Shown here piece after piece: positions 51,243 to 61,153 of a stretch of 64,000 bases of DNA. Each line of letters begins with the position of its first letter. The first letter of the stretch is position 1. The stretch is taken from positions 158,870,897-158,934,896 of the forward strand of contig BTPG01000003.1 of assembly GCA_036245525.1 (NCBI GenBank), given 5' to 3'. A program made the position numbers and the translations under genes. Under the pieces are notes generated by a model that saw only the letters and a list, made by a program, of their open reading frames with translations, was not told the origin of the DNA and did no database searches. The DNA comes from Semisulcospira habei. Lineage: Eukaryota; Mollusca; Gastropoda; Semisulcospiridae.

Positions 51243-52330
51243 TTTTTGTTATTCACTGTGTTAATTTACGACCTCAATATGCAGATGATATTGCTATATG
51301 GATAAACACTAATCTCAGAAAACGTGCCCCAAAAAGAATCCTAGATTACGTTAAAATTTTTTATCAGATTGGACAAATTATCAAACTATATGAAAGAAAA
51401 TGGCCTAGAACTGTCTGGGGAAAAAAAAACATGTCTAATGCTTTTCAATAATGGGGATAGTGCTAAAACAGTTTTACCAGTAACACCTACTATACCTCCG
51501 TGGAACATATTAATGCTACTTTCGATATAGATTACACAGATTTGAAAAAAGATGAGGATGTAAATGTTTTAGCAAATTTACTGAAAGAAAAAATACAGAA
51601 AACATATGTTAAACATTTGAAAATTTCCACAGATGGGTCTGTCTTAGATTCATCAGACTGTGGTGCAGGCATTGTTATTGCGGATCTCAAAGTGAAGAAA
51701 TCTTTTTATCACAGTAAAGGATTTTCTATATTTACGTCTGAACTGTATGCGATTCTCATGGCACTAAATTATATTCAATTTATACCTTATGATATATTTA
51801 ACATTTTGATTTGTGTTGATTCTTCATCTGTCCTATATAGTCTAAAAAGCTTGGATTGTAAAACAAGAAAAGACTTAGTATATGAAATAAAACATATTAT
51901 AAGCTGTATTATGTCCAGAGGAATAGGGATATATTTTCTTTGGATACCCTCACACTGTGGAATTTATTGTAATGAAATTTGAGACAGAGAAGCAAAAAAG
52001 GGAGCTATAAATAGAGAAAACTCAGCAGTTTGTAATAATATGCAATTATCTTTACATGAAATGTACTCTGTGCTTAGCAGTTTTTTTTTCACAAAGATGA
52101 TATGAAATATACTTATCATGTTCCACCTTGTTCAAGAAAAACAGCTTTATTGATATACAAGTTAAGACTAAATTCTTGGAAAACAAAATTCTCAAAAGAC
52201 ATCAAATGCAAGTGCCTAAGCCTCATTTCTGTTAAACATATAATCTGTGAATGTCCTATTACAACGAATCTGTTGACACAAAACAGTTGAAAAATTAGCA
52301 GAAAATATGTATGACATCTTACATAGCAAT
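51243..52330 (+). pseudogene. LINE ORF2 C-terminal part: RT YADD, RNase H, Cys/His motif
   Basis: QYADDIAIWINTNLRKRAPK at 51276-51335 supplies the catalytic YADD. The open stretch 51500-51982 is an RNase H domain: ISTDGSVLDSSDCGAGIVI (Asp), FTSELYAILMAL (Glu), ICVDSSSVLYSL (Asp) and FLWIPSHCGIYCNE (His), with the last acidic residue in DREAKKGA after an in-frame stop. A terminal HIICECPITTN Cys motif is near 52238. Stops and the missing RT middle make it inactive. Confidence 0.82.
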
Positions 52331-52550
52331 ATTGCAATCATAATTCATAGTCCGGTGGGTAAACTATTATAATAAGTAATTTGTGTGTGGGTTTTGGTGT
52401 TAATTATTGCTATTCTTTGATATTAACAAGTTGTGTGTTTGGTTGTTGATTTTTTTTTTTTTTTTTTTTTTTTGGGGGGGGGGGGTCTAATATCACCAAT
52501 GTATGAAAAGATGTTAAATAAAATCCTGAAATCCTGAACTGGCTTTCCTG

Positions 52551-53018
52551 TCAGCTTTGGCTGTAAAATGTTCCAGTGCTTGGTCACCCAACACCCACCG
52601 CCTGTCCGAGTCACCATAGTGACAGCACGGTGTGTAACTGACATGACCTCAGATATTCCAAAAGGGGTTGATCTCAGAGATGTGTGTATACAGACATCTT
52701 CCACAAATTAATGTGTATGGACTCCCAAAAATGCACTTTACACCTCCCAACCCCCCCCCCCCCCACCTCCCCCCAGCAAAAAAAAAAAAAAAAGGCAGTA
52801 ATTGTGACCCTTGTTTGTGATCCATAGCCTGAAACATTGCACTTATGTTGACCCACCCATTGTAAATGGGGAAATCTTGCTGTAACGTTTAAACTCTCAG
52901 AACTAAATGACTTCCATTCTATGGAATGGAAGTCATTTAGTTCTGGAGGTTTAAGAGTGAAAGCTGTAGCCTTGCTGTTACTAGTGTTAAAGTCGGTGTG
53001 CTGTCTGGTGTGTTTCAG
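52551..53018 (+). other. ST7 intron 7, right remainder
   Basis: 470 bases with a C-run and A-run cluster at 52751-52792 and a palindrome at 52888-52953. No coding signal before the exon 8 acceptor. Confidence 0.65.
52888..52953. repeat. Palindrome upstream of ST7 exon 8
   Basis: Arms CAGAACTAAATGACTTCCAT and ATGGAAGTCATTTAGTTCTG are perfect over more than 20 bases with a spacer of only a few bases; the stem extends imperfectly through TTTAAAC and GTTTAA. It lies 66 bases before the exon 8 acceptor. Confidence 0.85.
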
Positions 53019-53169
53019 TACTTGTTGGAGACAAAGAGCCTCATCCTGTCTCCAGAACACATCCTCAAGCGAGGAGACAGCGAAGCCATCTCTTACGCCT
53101 TTTTCCACCTCCAGCACTGGAAACGGGTGGAAGGGGCGCTTAACCTGCTGCACTGTACATGGGAAGGAA
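53019..53169 (+). CDS. ST7: ST7 homologue, exon 8
   Basis: Acceptor GGTGTGTTTCAG ends at 53018; donor GTGAGT at 53170. 50 codons: [50 protein letters not shown], then one base of a Thr codon. The stretch is almost identical to vertebrate ST7 and is the longest exon in the window. Purifying selection is obvious against the decayed surroundings. Confidence 0.97.
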
Positions 53170-53273
53170 GTGAGTCAGCGCACTTCATCTTGGGCTTGAG
53201 AGATGAATGTACTGTGCAATCTGATATTTAGGCTTGTATTCTTGTCATAACTTGGCACATAATTATTAAACTG

Positions 53274-53353
53274 TTCACCTTGTGACCTAGGGAATGGGGG
53301 ATTTTTGGCTCGTACGAGCCAAAAATCCCCCATTCCCTTGGTCACAAGGTGAA
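53274..53353. repeat. Near-perfect 80-bp palindrome in ST7 intron 8
   Basis: Two 40-base arms with no spacer and a single mismatch (left TTCACCTTGTGACCTAGGGA, right TCCCTTGGTCACAAGGTGAA at the outer ends; centre CTCGTACGAG). It fills a third of the 249-base intron between exons 8 and 9. Confidence 0.92.
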
Positions 53354-53418
53354 TACTAGTGAAAGTGAGCATATGTACTGGACCATCTGTTGACTAACCA
53401 ATGTTCTTTCTTGTACAG

Positions 53419-53511
53419 CATTCCGGATGATTCCCTACCCATTGGAAAAGGGTCACCTCTTCTACCCCTACCCCACATGTACAGAGAGTGCCGACAGAGA
53501 ACTGCTGCCTT
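53419..53511 (+). CDS. ST7: ST7 homologue, exon 9 (last in window)
   Basis: Acceptor TTTCTTGTACAG ends at 53418; donor GTGAGT at 53512. Two bases complete Thr, then FRMIPYPLEKGHLFYPYPTC and TESADRELLP, leaving one base of a Ser codon. It matches the ST7 block MIPYPLEKGHLFYPYP. The C-terminal exons with the last membrane segments must lie beyond 64000, after more than 10 kb of DIRS elements. Confidence 0.96.
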
Positions 53512-54076
53512 GTGAGTTTTTCCCTTCCTTGCTAGTAAGCAAGAGGTCCTCAGGCCTTTTGCTTTCGGCTTCTTGTGCCTTCCTTTCTTTACTTTTTTCC
53601 AAACATGTCAGGATATCCATAAGTCTACCGACCACTGCTGCAAACTGCTACAAAGTTTACTTCGATGCGCACTTGTACATTTCTCTTCTTCATAACCTCT
53701 GGCTTTCTCAAAATACATTACCGATGGCATTACTATGGAAGATACCCTTTAGCCTACCGATTTCAGCCTAAGCATAAGTTGTGTCCCCTGCACAACTGGG
53801 GAGGAGACACCGGGGATCCATGCCTAGGAGCCCCGGGTGGCCTCCCCTTCCCTCCTATCCGGTCAAGTGTTGGGCGGAAGCCCGCCATTTTTACCCTTAG
53901 CTAGACCGTGTGCGGTTGTGTTTCGGCCTAGCTCCTTTGTAACTGTGTATGGTCCTACTGCATTCTCGGACTAGTGGTTCTCAGAGACAAAGACTGCCTT
54001 GGACTCTTGTTAGCACTGGCTTCTGTGCTTCGTGGGTGGATTTGTGCCTTTCGGCAGGTGTTGTGACTTTGGCGTT

Positions 54077-54689
54077 ATGGCAGATACGCAGATGAAGACC
54101 TGCCTTCGCTGCGGGGACTTTCAGTGGCCCACGGACTCCCAGGAGGTCTGCCTTCCATGCTCGGGCTGCGCTTCTGGTCGGACCTGTGACATGTGTGCCG
54201 CCTGGAGGAAAGAACGTTGGTCTCAGCTCTGGGACTTCTATCGGCGGAAGCGTCCTTCCCAGTCCCAGCGTCTCCCCCCAGCGACCCCGCTCTCCATGGA
54301 ACCTCCGCGGTTCTCCAGCTCGGATGTCGTCGGTGCTTCGGTGCGTCGGGCTCCCCTGCGTTCCTGTTTCGTTTTGGGGCCTTTCGGCCCCCAGGTAAGT
54401 GCTTTCCTTCTGCGCAGACTTTGGAGATGGTCACCCCGCCCCCCTTATCTCCCCCCCCCCCCCCCTGCGCCTTCCCCCCCTCTGAGGCTTCAGAGACACT
54501 CCTCTCCCCCCCCCCCCCCCCCCCGTTTTGAGGCCTCCAAGCGGGGCAGGTAGGATTTAGATACGCTTCCCCCTCCCCACCCTCACGCTCCGATTCGTCT
54601 GAGCGTTGCCGGCGAGCCCTAAATTAGCTCTCCCACCCCCCCCCCCACCCCACCCCGATTCGTCTGAGCGGGGCTGGCGAGCCTTACTT

Positions 54690-54721
<32 letters not shown>

Positions 54722-56130
54722 CCCCGTCGCTTTGATTCGTCTAGGCGGGGCCGGCGGGACTCGGTCACGCTCCCCCCACGCTCGGATCTGTCCGGGCGTG
54801 GTCGGCGAGCCCTAGAATTCCTCCCTCCTCCCTCCGATTCATCCGGGCGGGGCCGGCGAGACTTGGTCGCCCCCCACATCCCACCCCCCCCCCCCCACCC
54901 CCGCTCTGTTTCTTCCGAGCGGGGCCGGCAAGCCGTAGAGTTGCTGGCCCCTCGCTCCATTCGTTCCGAGCGCGACCTGCAGCTCCCGCAGTCCTCCCAC
55001 TGACCGCGCGTCACGGACGACCCTGCTAGCCCCCTTTCTCCCCGCCCCTCGGGGAAGAGTGGGCTTCTGGAGCCCGACCTTTGCTTCCGGCCTTCGTCGG
55101 TTGTGCTCGGTCCCTCGCTCCCCACTCCCCCGGCGCCCCTCCACCTCCCCGCAGCGACCTTCATCTCAGGCTTCGCATGCGGCCCCCCCCCCCCGCCCGT
55201 CTCACGGCCTGTCGCCTGCCCTTTAGGCTGGCCCAGAGTCGGTCGCCTTGGACCCCGATGCCCTCAGCCTGTATCCGGGAGACTCCGACTCGGCGATCCT
55301 CGGGACTCCCCCACCGGTTCTCTCGTTGCCCTTTCGGCAGTTTCCTCTGCTTCCCCCACCCCCTTGGCTCCCAGACCGTCCGGGCCCACGAGGAGGCCTT
55401 ATCTCCTCCTTCCTCCCGCCGGACGTCTGCCCTACATCCCACCCCTTCAAGAGGCAGGCTTTCGCCATGGTGGACGCTCAGAGGCCGGCCAAGCGTCACA
55501 AGTCACTCCCGCAGCCTGCCAGCTTCCGAGACCTCATGGAAGCGTTTTCCGCTCAGCTTCGCCAGGACAGCTTCGGCGACAACGCCTTCTTCACGGACTC
55601 CTGGTGGCCCACCGGTATCAATATGAGCTTTCACCAGGAATGGTATGCCGGACATTCCCAAGCCTTCTCCGTGCCTCTCCCCACCCTGGATGCTGCGGCT
55701 CTGACTCAGGCGGAGGGGGGGGGGGGAGGGGGTGCAGGTTGCTCCAGCACAGTTGGCCTCATGCTCTCGACAAGATCGCGACCCTCATTCACAACTCCCT
55801 GGCCTGCTCCGGGTTTTGGGAACTGGCGACGCAGGCGGTGCTGTGCTGTTTGGAGGACACCTGGGACCTGACGGCCTCGTCCCCCCTCCATGGCATCCAT
55901 TCCATCTTGGTGGCAGCTAACTGGGCCGCTTATCACTCGTCAACTAACACCATGGCAGCGGCGGCCATCTGTGACCTCTGGCGCCGGGACACCCTCCTTC
56001 GCTACTGTGCGGATCTTCCCAAGTCGGTGAAGTCTCAGCTCCGCCAGGCCCCGCTTCGGGGCCCGCAGCTCTTCAGTGACATGTGGCAGACTGTCAAGGA
56101 AGTGTCCAAGGACCTTTGGAACCGGCCCGC
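54077..56130 (+). pseudogene. DIRS copy E ORF1 (gag-like), disrupted by C/G runs
   Basis: ATG at 54077 gives MADTQMKTCLRCGDFQWPTD, CLPCSGCASGRTCDMC and RWSQLWDFYRRKR. The Ser/Arg-rich linker is replaced by C-rich tandem repeats (54540-55010). It resumes at about 55245 with DALSLYPGDSDSAIL, KRHKSLPQPASFRDLMEAFS and MSFHQEWYAGHSQAFSVPLP, is broken by a G run at 55715, then continues in another frame as NSLACSGFWELATQAVLCCL to MWQTVKEVSKDLWNRPA at 56130. No single frame spans the gene. Confidence 0.8.
54540..55010 (+). repeat. C-rich tandem repeat in DIRS copy E ORF1
   Basis: Six to seven units of about 60-80 bases built around CGATTCGTCTGAGCGGGGC and CGGCGAGCC, separated by variable C runs, the longest 30 C at 54691-54720. 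It occupies the same place in ORF1 as the unrelated minisatellite in copy B (13086-13915). Confidence 0.8.
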
Positions 56131-56132
56131 CA

Positions 56133-56156
56133 CCCCCCCCCCCCCCCCCCCCCCCC
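56133..56156. repeat. Poly(C) tract, 24 bases, at ORF1-RT junction
   Basis: After the C run, a copy of the LDLADAYLHVPIHPSS coding segment (56160-56225) is followed by the segment that should precede it (KWHPVIDLSALNRY, 56232-56275), and then the segment appears again at 56340-56405. The N-terminal RT blocks are missing. Confidence 0.88.
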
Positions 56157-56225
56157 TCCTGGACTTCGTGATCAGCCTCGATTTGGCGGACGCGTATCTA
56201 CATGTCCCCATTCACCCATCCTCCT

Positions 56226-57713
56226 GCCAATATCGGCAAGTGGCACCCAGTCATCGACCTGTCGGCGCTAAACAGGTACGTTTCCGCGCCGCACTTTCAG
56301 ATGGAGACAGCCAGGATCCTTCGCTCAGCGGTCTGGTCGATGGACTTCACGATCAGCCTCGATTTGGCGGACGCCTATCTACATGTCCCCATTCACCCGT
56401 CCTCCCGCTCATATCTGTGCTTCACCTTTCGCGGGATCGTGTACAAGTTCCAAGCTCTCCCCTTCGGCCTCAACATCAGCCCCTGGGTCTTCACGAGGCT
56501 CCTCGATGCAGTGGTGGCCAGTTTCCGGCGGTGTTCCTTGAGCCCGCCCTCCAATTACCTGGACGATCTACTCCTTCGCAACCAGATTGCCGTGGCCCTG
56601 GAAGACGACAAGGACTCTCTCCTCGGCCTCCTCCACCGGCTCGGGTTTCTGGTCAACCCGGGCAAGTCGGATCTCACGCCTTCGCGCAGGTTGGTCCACT
56701 TACCCCTCTTCAGGCTTTACACCCGCCCGCTTCAGCTTCACCTTCTTCTGCACTGGTGCCCGTCCTCCGGCGGGCTGACGGACCTGGTCCCTGTTCTTCC
56801 CCTGGTCCGCCCCCACCTCCGCCGGTGGACGGACCAGTCGTGGTTGGCGTCGGGCATGCCCCTGCACTCCCCTCCGCCCCAGTGGTCCATCTGCACCGAC
56901 GCGAGCCAGTCGGGTTGGGGAGCGCACCTGCTTCCGGATTTCATCTCTACCTCAGGCCTCTGGCCCCAGGAAGTTGCCGGCAAGTACATGAACTGGCTGG
57001 AATTGAAGGCAGTGTGGTTAGCCCTCAGCGGCTGGCAGGGGACGCTCGGACACCAGGAAGTCCTAGTACTCTCGGACAACACGACGGTGGTGGCCTACAT
57101 ACAGAACCAGGGAGGCACTCACTTGCCCTCGCTGTGCATCCTCCTTTACCACCTACTGCTCTGGTGCAGGGACCATGGCATTACTCTCCGGACCCGCCAC
57201 ATCCTGGGCCGCCTAAACGTCCTCGCGGACTCCCTATCCCGGCACGGCCAGCTCCAGTGGTCCCTGTGCCCGGACATCTTTCACCTGATCTGCGTGCGGT
57301 GGGAGACGCCGCTAATCAACCTCTTTGCCACCAGGTGGAACAACCAGCTCACGCTCTTTGTCTCGCCCGTACCAGACCCCCTCGCCTGGGCAATGGACAC
57401 GCTATCCTTCCCTTGGGACGGGTTGGTTGCATACACTTACCCCCTGTCCGTCCTGGTGCCCAAGATCCTGTGGAAACTTCAGGGATGCTCCGCGATTCTC
57501 CTTCTGGTGGCCCCCTTCAGTTGGGCCAAGAGCTGGACCACAGACCTCCTTACTCTAGCAACGGACCCACCCCTGGAGCTTCTCACCCCACCCTCGATGC
57601 TCAAGCAGCCCCAACAGGCTCTCTTCCACCCGTGCCCGGAGCAGCTCCTCCTACACGCTTGGAGGTTGTCCAGCAAGCCCTCGCCGGTAGAGGTTTCTCG
57701 GGTGCGGCAGTGA
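56226..57713 (+). pseudogene. DIRS copy E RT-RNase H with Dam-like tail, long open frame with deletion
   Basis: Open to 57713. RT from KWHPVIDLSALNRYVSAPHF, LDLADAYLHVPIHPSS, FGLNISPWVFTRLLDAVVA and SNYLDDLLLRNQ (YLDD intact) to LTPSRRLVHL. There a deletion of roughly 60 residues joins directly to FRLYTRPLQLHLLLHW. RNase H: CTDASQSGWG, LELKAVW, LSDNTTVVAYIQ and LNVLADSLSR. Dam-like tail: WETPLINLFATRWNNQLTLF and VAYTYPLSVLVPK. The RT N-terminus with the FVVPKPGG block is missing, so it is inactive despite the clean frame. Confidence 0.85.
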
Positions 57714-58735
57714 AGGCTATCACAGCAGCCTGCAGACTGTCTACCAGAAATGTCTACGAAGGCAAGTGGCGGGTCTTCCAGTCCTGGTGCGCTGCCCAGC
57801 GGCTTCCCCCCAACAGATCTGACGACCCCCCAACTGGCGGATTTCTTTCTGTGGCTCTTCGCCGATCAGGGCTTAGCACTGACTACCATCAAGGGCTACC
57901 AGGCCATGATTGCGGACACTTACCTTCACCTGGGCCTCCCAGATTCTGGTGCTTGCAAGCACCTCTCGGACCTTATGGCCCACTTTGAGCTCCGACGGCC
58001 AGTCTCCCGTTCGCTCATCCCTCGGTGGGACCTCGCCTGGGTCCTGATGTGGCTAAACTCGAACCGCTTCAAACCCCTGCCCTTGGCGCGGTGCTCCGAC
58101 CTGACCCGGAAAATGTGTTTCCTCCTGGCCCTCGCCACTGCATCCCGCGTGAGCGAGTTACATGCACTCTCGGTGCGTCCCGCCTGTCTGCAGTTTAGGA
58201 CCGATGGCTCGGCTCAGCTCCTCGCCGACCCGTCCTTTCTGGCCAAGAACCGGCCTCCCTCGGCCGCGCCCCAGGTGATCACCATCCATCCGCTCAGAGG
58301 TACGAATCAATCCCGCAGCTCGCGCCAGCAGGACCCGGTCCGGGCTCTGAGGATTTACATGTGTCGCACGAAGCCGCGCCGCCAAGGGTGCTCCCGCCTC
58401 TTCCTGCCCCTCTCACCAGGCAGGCCTGATATCTCAGCACAGACGATTTCGTCCCGGCTGTGGTGGGTCATTCAGTCGGCCTACAAAGACCTCTCCCCTG
58501 ACGGGGATAAGAGGCTGCACATCCGGGCACACTAGGTGAGGCAGTAGCCACCAGCGTGGCTTTTGACCGCAACTGCTCCGTTAAAGACATTGTCGCAGCC
58601 GTAGGCTGGCGGGCCAACTCCACCTTTACCCGCTTCTACCTCCATGACCTATCCGGCCAGCGTGACTCTCTGACCCTGGTGGGGTACATCTCAGCGGCCC
58701 AGCACTCCCTCCTCACGCCACAGGCACCTAGGTGA
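57550..58735 (+). pseudogene. DIRS copy E tyrosine recombinase, late frame breaks
   Basis: N-terminal part in one frame (LEVVQQALAGRGFSGAAVKA, STRNVYEGKWRVFQSWC) shifts near 57820 into the frame 57820-58535: LALTTIKGYQAMIADTYLHL, ATASRVSELHAL (box I Arg) and IRAH followed by a stop at 58533-58535. Just past it a one-base loss separates His from Arg (CACTAGGTGAGGCAGTAGCC). The end, GWRANSTFTRFYLHDLSG with the Tyr, follows in another frame to about 58735. Confidence 0.82.
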
Positions 58736-58884
58736 CTCTTTGCTGAAATCGTCGGGAGTGCTTTGTTGAGGGTCTTCGGGGCATATAATTCGCAGGGTGG
58801 TAAGGGGTGGTACCCTCCTCCTCTTCGCTGTTCTTCCATATAGAAATGCCATCGGTAATGTATTTTGAGAAAACAAATGAATTT

Positions 58885-59148
58885 GTTTCCTCAAAAAACA
58901 TTACCGATGGAATTACTGTATGGAAGTAGCACTTAGCCTAACAATTTCAGCCCAGGGATCGTTGTGTACAGCAACGCCACCGGGGAACCACCCAAGTCAG
59001 CTGTACCAACGTCCCTGAATAGCCTCCCTTTACTGAGTAGCCACCCTTACCTCATACAGCACATGCGCAGCCGTTACCAGTTTTTGCGCTTAGCTTCCGG
59101 TTATGTCGGTTGTGTCAGCCCAAATGGCTCCCTTCTTTGGATTTATTT
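58885..59148 (+). mobile_element. DIRS-like copy E', left terminal repeat only in window
   Basis: GTTTCCTCAAAAAACATTACC, then a sequence very close to copy D's left repeat (CAGCAACGCCACCGGGGAAC, CCAACGTCCCTGAATAGCCT). It starts after GAATTT inside the internal complementary region of copy E and is itself cut at 59148 by copy F. The rest is expected beyond the window. Confidence 0.82.
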
Positions 59149-60488
59149 GTTTTCTCAAAACACATTACCGATGGTATTACTTATAGGAATGTTCCCTAGC
59201 TAGCCTAATTTTAGCCAAAATTTGGTTGTGTCCGTATCAGGGAGTGTTGGCAGGAGAGGGGCGCCATAGACCAGGCCATAACCCGAATAGCCTCCCCTTA
59301 GTCCCACCCGGTACGAGATTACCTGGCATACCCCAGTTTAGTTCTTAGCTAGCCTGTAGACGGTTGTGTCTTTGCATCGCTCTTCGATTCCTACGGTTTT
59401 GTGACCGGTCGTCGTGCGACTTTACCATACTGTTTTGGTTCACTCGGTTGTGCTGGCTTGGAGCTTACTTGAGTGTTTGTGCCTGAGACTGTTTGAACTT
59501 GACTTGGTGCTCACGAGGTTTGTGACCGGTCGTCTCGTGACTTGACACTCTGTTGTGGACTTAGCGTGCCTGGACCTGGTGCTCACTCGATTTGGCGGGC
59601 TTGGAGCCCTCTCGGCTTGTACCTAGCGCTGTGTGGACCACAACGTGCCTTGCCTGGCATGCCTGTGACGAATTGGACCCGGGTCGTGTCTATGAGTCCG
59701 GTGGGCCTCAGGACGTCGCTTCACAGGCGTGGGTTTGCTTCATGGCCAGGTAATATCTCGGTGAATGCCCTCGACCGGCGCTCAGGGGAAGGGAAGAGCG
59801 CCAAGCGTCGGCACGCACTGTGCACTCGTTTGATTTGTTTTCACCCTCGCGCGCAGAATTTTTAGTGCGCGGCCTCGGCGGCCGCGCTCCCTTGTTCTTC
59901 ATTTTGGCCTCTATGTTGCAGTTACCAGGTTCGTACCTGCACGCATTGTGGCGTTGTTCAGGGGCCCTGTGATGTGCTGGGGTGTGAGTCGGCGCACTTC
60001 TACGCTGTTGGCGCCCCCCGCCTGGAAGATACATGGTCCCAGCTGTGGGGATTCTACTGCCGTGAACGCCCGACACCTATCAGAGAGCGACCGCCAGTTC
60101 CTGCCCAGAGGCCACGGTTGGACCCAATACAGTTGGACCGTGATGGCCCGGGCCGGTAGGACTAACAAGGCGCAAAATTCCACGGAGGGCCCTAGTAAGG
60201 TTCCCCTTACCGTGACGAACAGGACAGATACCAATGCGCACATATTCCGCAGAGGGGGCGACGACTTCCCCTTACCGCGATGAGAAAGACCTATCCTACT
60301 ACTGCCAGGCAGGCGTCGGCACCCAAACATACGACGCTCCTCGCCCCAGGCCAGAAGGCGGATCGCAGACCTGACAGAAGTTGTCATGCTCGGGTCTTCG
60401 GACGGAGAGGCACAAGGCAGACTCTCTCATGGAGGGATCCTGCCCCTAGAGACGACTCCTCGGCTTCTCGGTCGCAGGTCAGTGATGA

Positions 60489-60620
60489 GTGTGTATGTGA
60501 GAGCATATTTTGTGCTGTAGGGTGCAAGATTTGTGTATGTTAGTATGTCATTGTACGGCGCCTAGAGCCTTTCTTTCAAGCTAGGCGTCTTAAAAATATA
60601 CATTATTATTACTGTTACTA
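60489..60620 (+). mobile_element. Short retroposon with LINE-type tail
   Basis: TGTACGGCGCCTAGAGCCTT and CTAGGCGTCTTAAAAATATA then ATT repeats resemble the 3' end of SINE/L2-type retroposons that end GGCGC...TATAAATAC(ATT)n. The 5' end is not defined. Confidence 0.5.
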
Positions 60621-61122
60621 TGGGCGCCCACGCCCAGGCAAGCTCCCTACAGGCGTCGGCGCCAGCTCCTGCACGCGTTAGACAGGCACGTACCTGCTGC
60701 TTGCAGGGACCGCTAGTACCACAGGGCTGCTGCACGTCCCACGCCAAGATCCCAGGTCAGTGATGGTGGTCCGCGCCCTCGCGCCTGTTCGTGGAGACGA
60801 GAGCCCACTCCAGACGCAGTGCTGAGAGGTGAGAGACGACCCCACGACGGGACCCCGTTCCCCACCCTCGGCCACGATCAGACAGGTCGCCTGTCTCCAG
60901 AAGCGTGTGCTCTCTAGACAGTCCAGGGACGCGAGAGGAGCATGCGACGACGTCCCAGTGCCGTTGGGTTGCTACGCGATGGGAAGACCAGCGCCCCTAA
61001 GACTCCTCTTCGCCGTTCGAGTTCGTGGGACCTGCCGCTGAGACAACACTCTTCCTCCCGGACTTTGCGCGACAGCAGTCACGCTAGGCCTTCGTCACGG
61101 TAGACAGGAGCCAAGTTACGTT

Positions 61123-61151
<29 letters not shown>
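61123..61151. repeat. Poly(C) tract, 29 bases
   Basis: An uninterrupted C run within the ORF1 linker remnant of copy F, the same relative place as the 30-C run in copy E. Confidence 0.9.

Positions 61152-61153
<2 letters not shown>

Larger units (their letters stand above)
38345..52537 (+). mobile_element. I-type LINE with RNase H, full 5' end, split by later insertions
   Basis: A 13-bp duplication ACTGGCTTTCCTG at 38332-38344 and 52538-52550 bounds one insertion in ST7 intron 7. It contains ORF1 (coiled coil plus SGNH esterase), ORF2 (endonuclease, RT, RNase H, terminal Cys/His motif) and a tail of AAATCCTG repeats. Inside it lie DIRS copy D (41531-48354), a MITE (48636-48790) and an R1 copy (48838-51242). 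The native LINE is about 4.8 kb; part of the RT including GVPQG is lost between 48636 and 51243. RNase H after the RT places it in the I group. Confidence 0.88.
53703..58884 (+). mobile_element. DIRS-like retrotransposon copy E, interrupted at its internal complementary region
   Basis: The left end TTTCTCAAAATACATTACCG begins at 53704. ORF1, RT-RNase H and recombinase follow. The left half of the internal complementary region is at 58833-58879 (mirror of 53704-53750). The right half and right repeat are absent here because another DIRS-like element (E') begins at 58885; they are probably beyond 64000. The coding part is rich in C runs and rearranged near 56130-56275. Confidence 0.85.

Noticed and set aside
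53512..53702. Extra ST7 exon directly after exon 9
   Set aside because: GT-AG exit after 53511 is clear and the following frame does not match the ST7 continuation.
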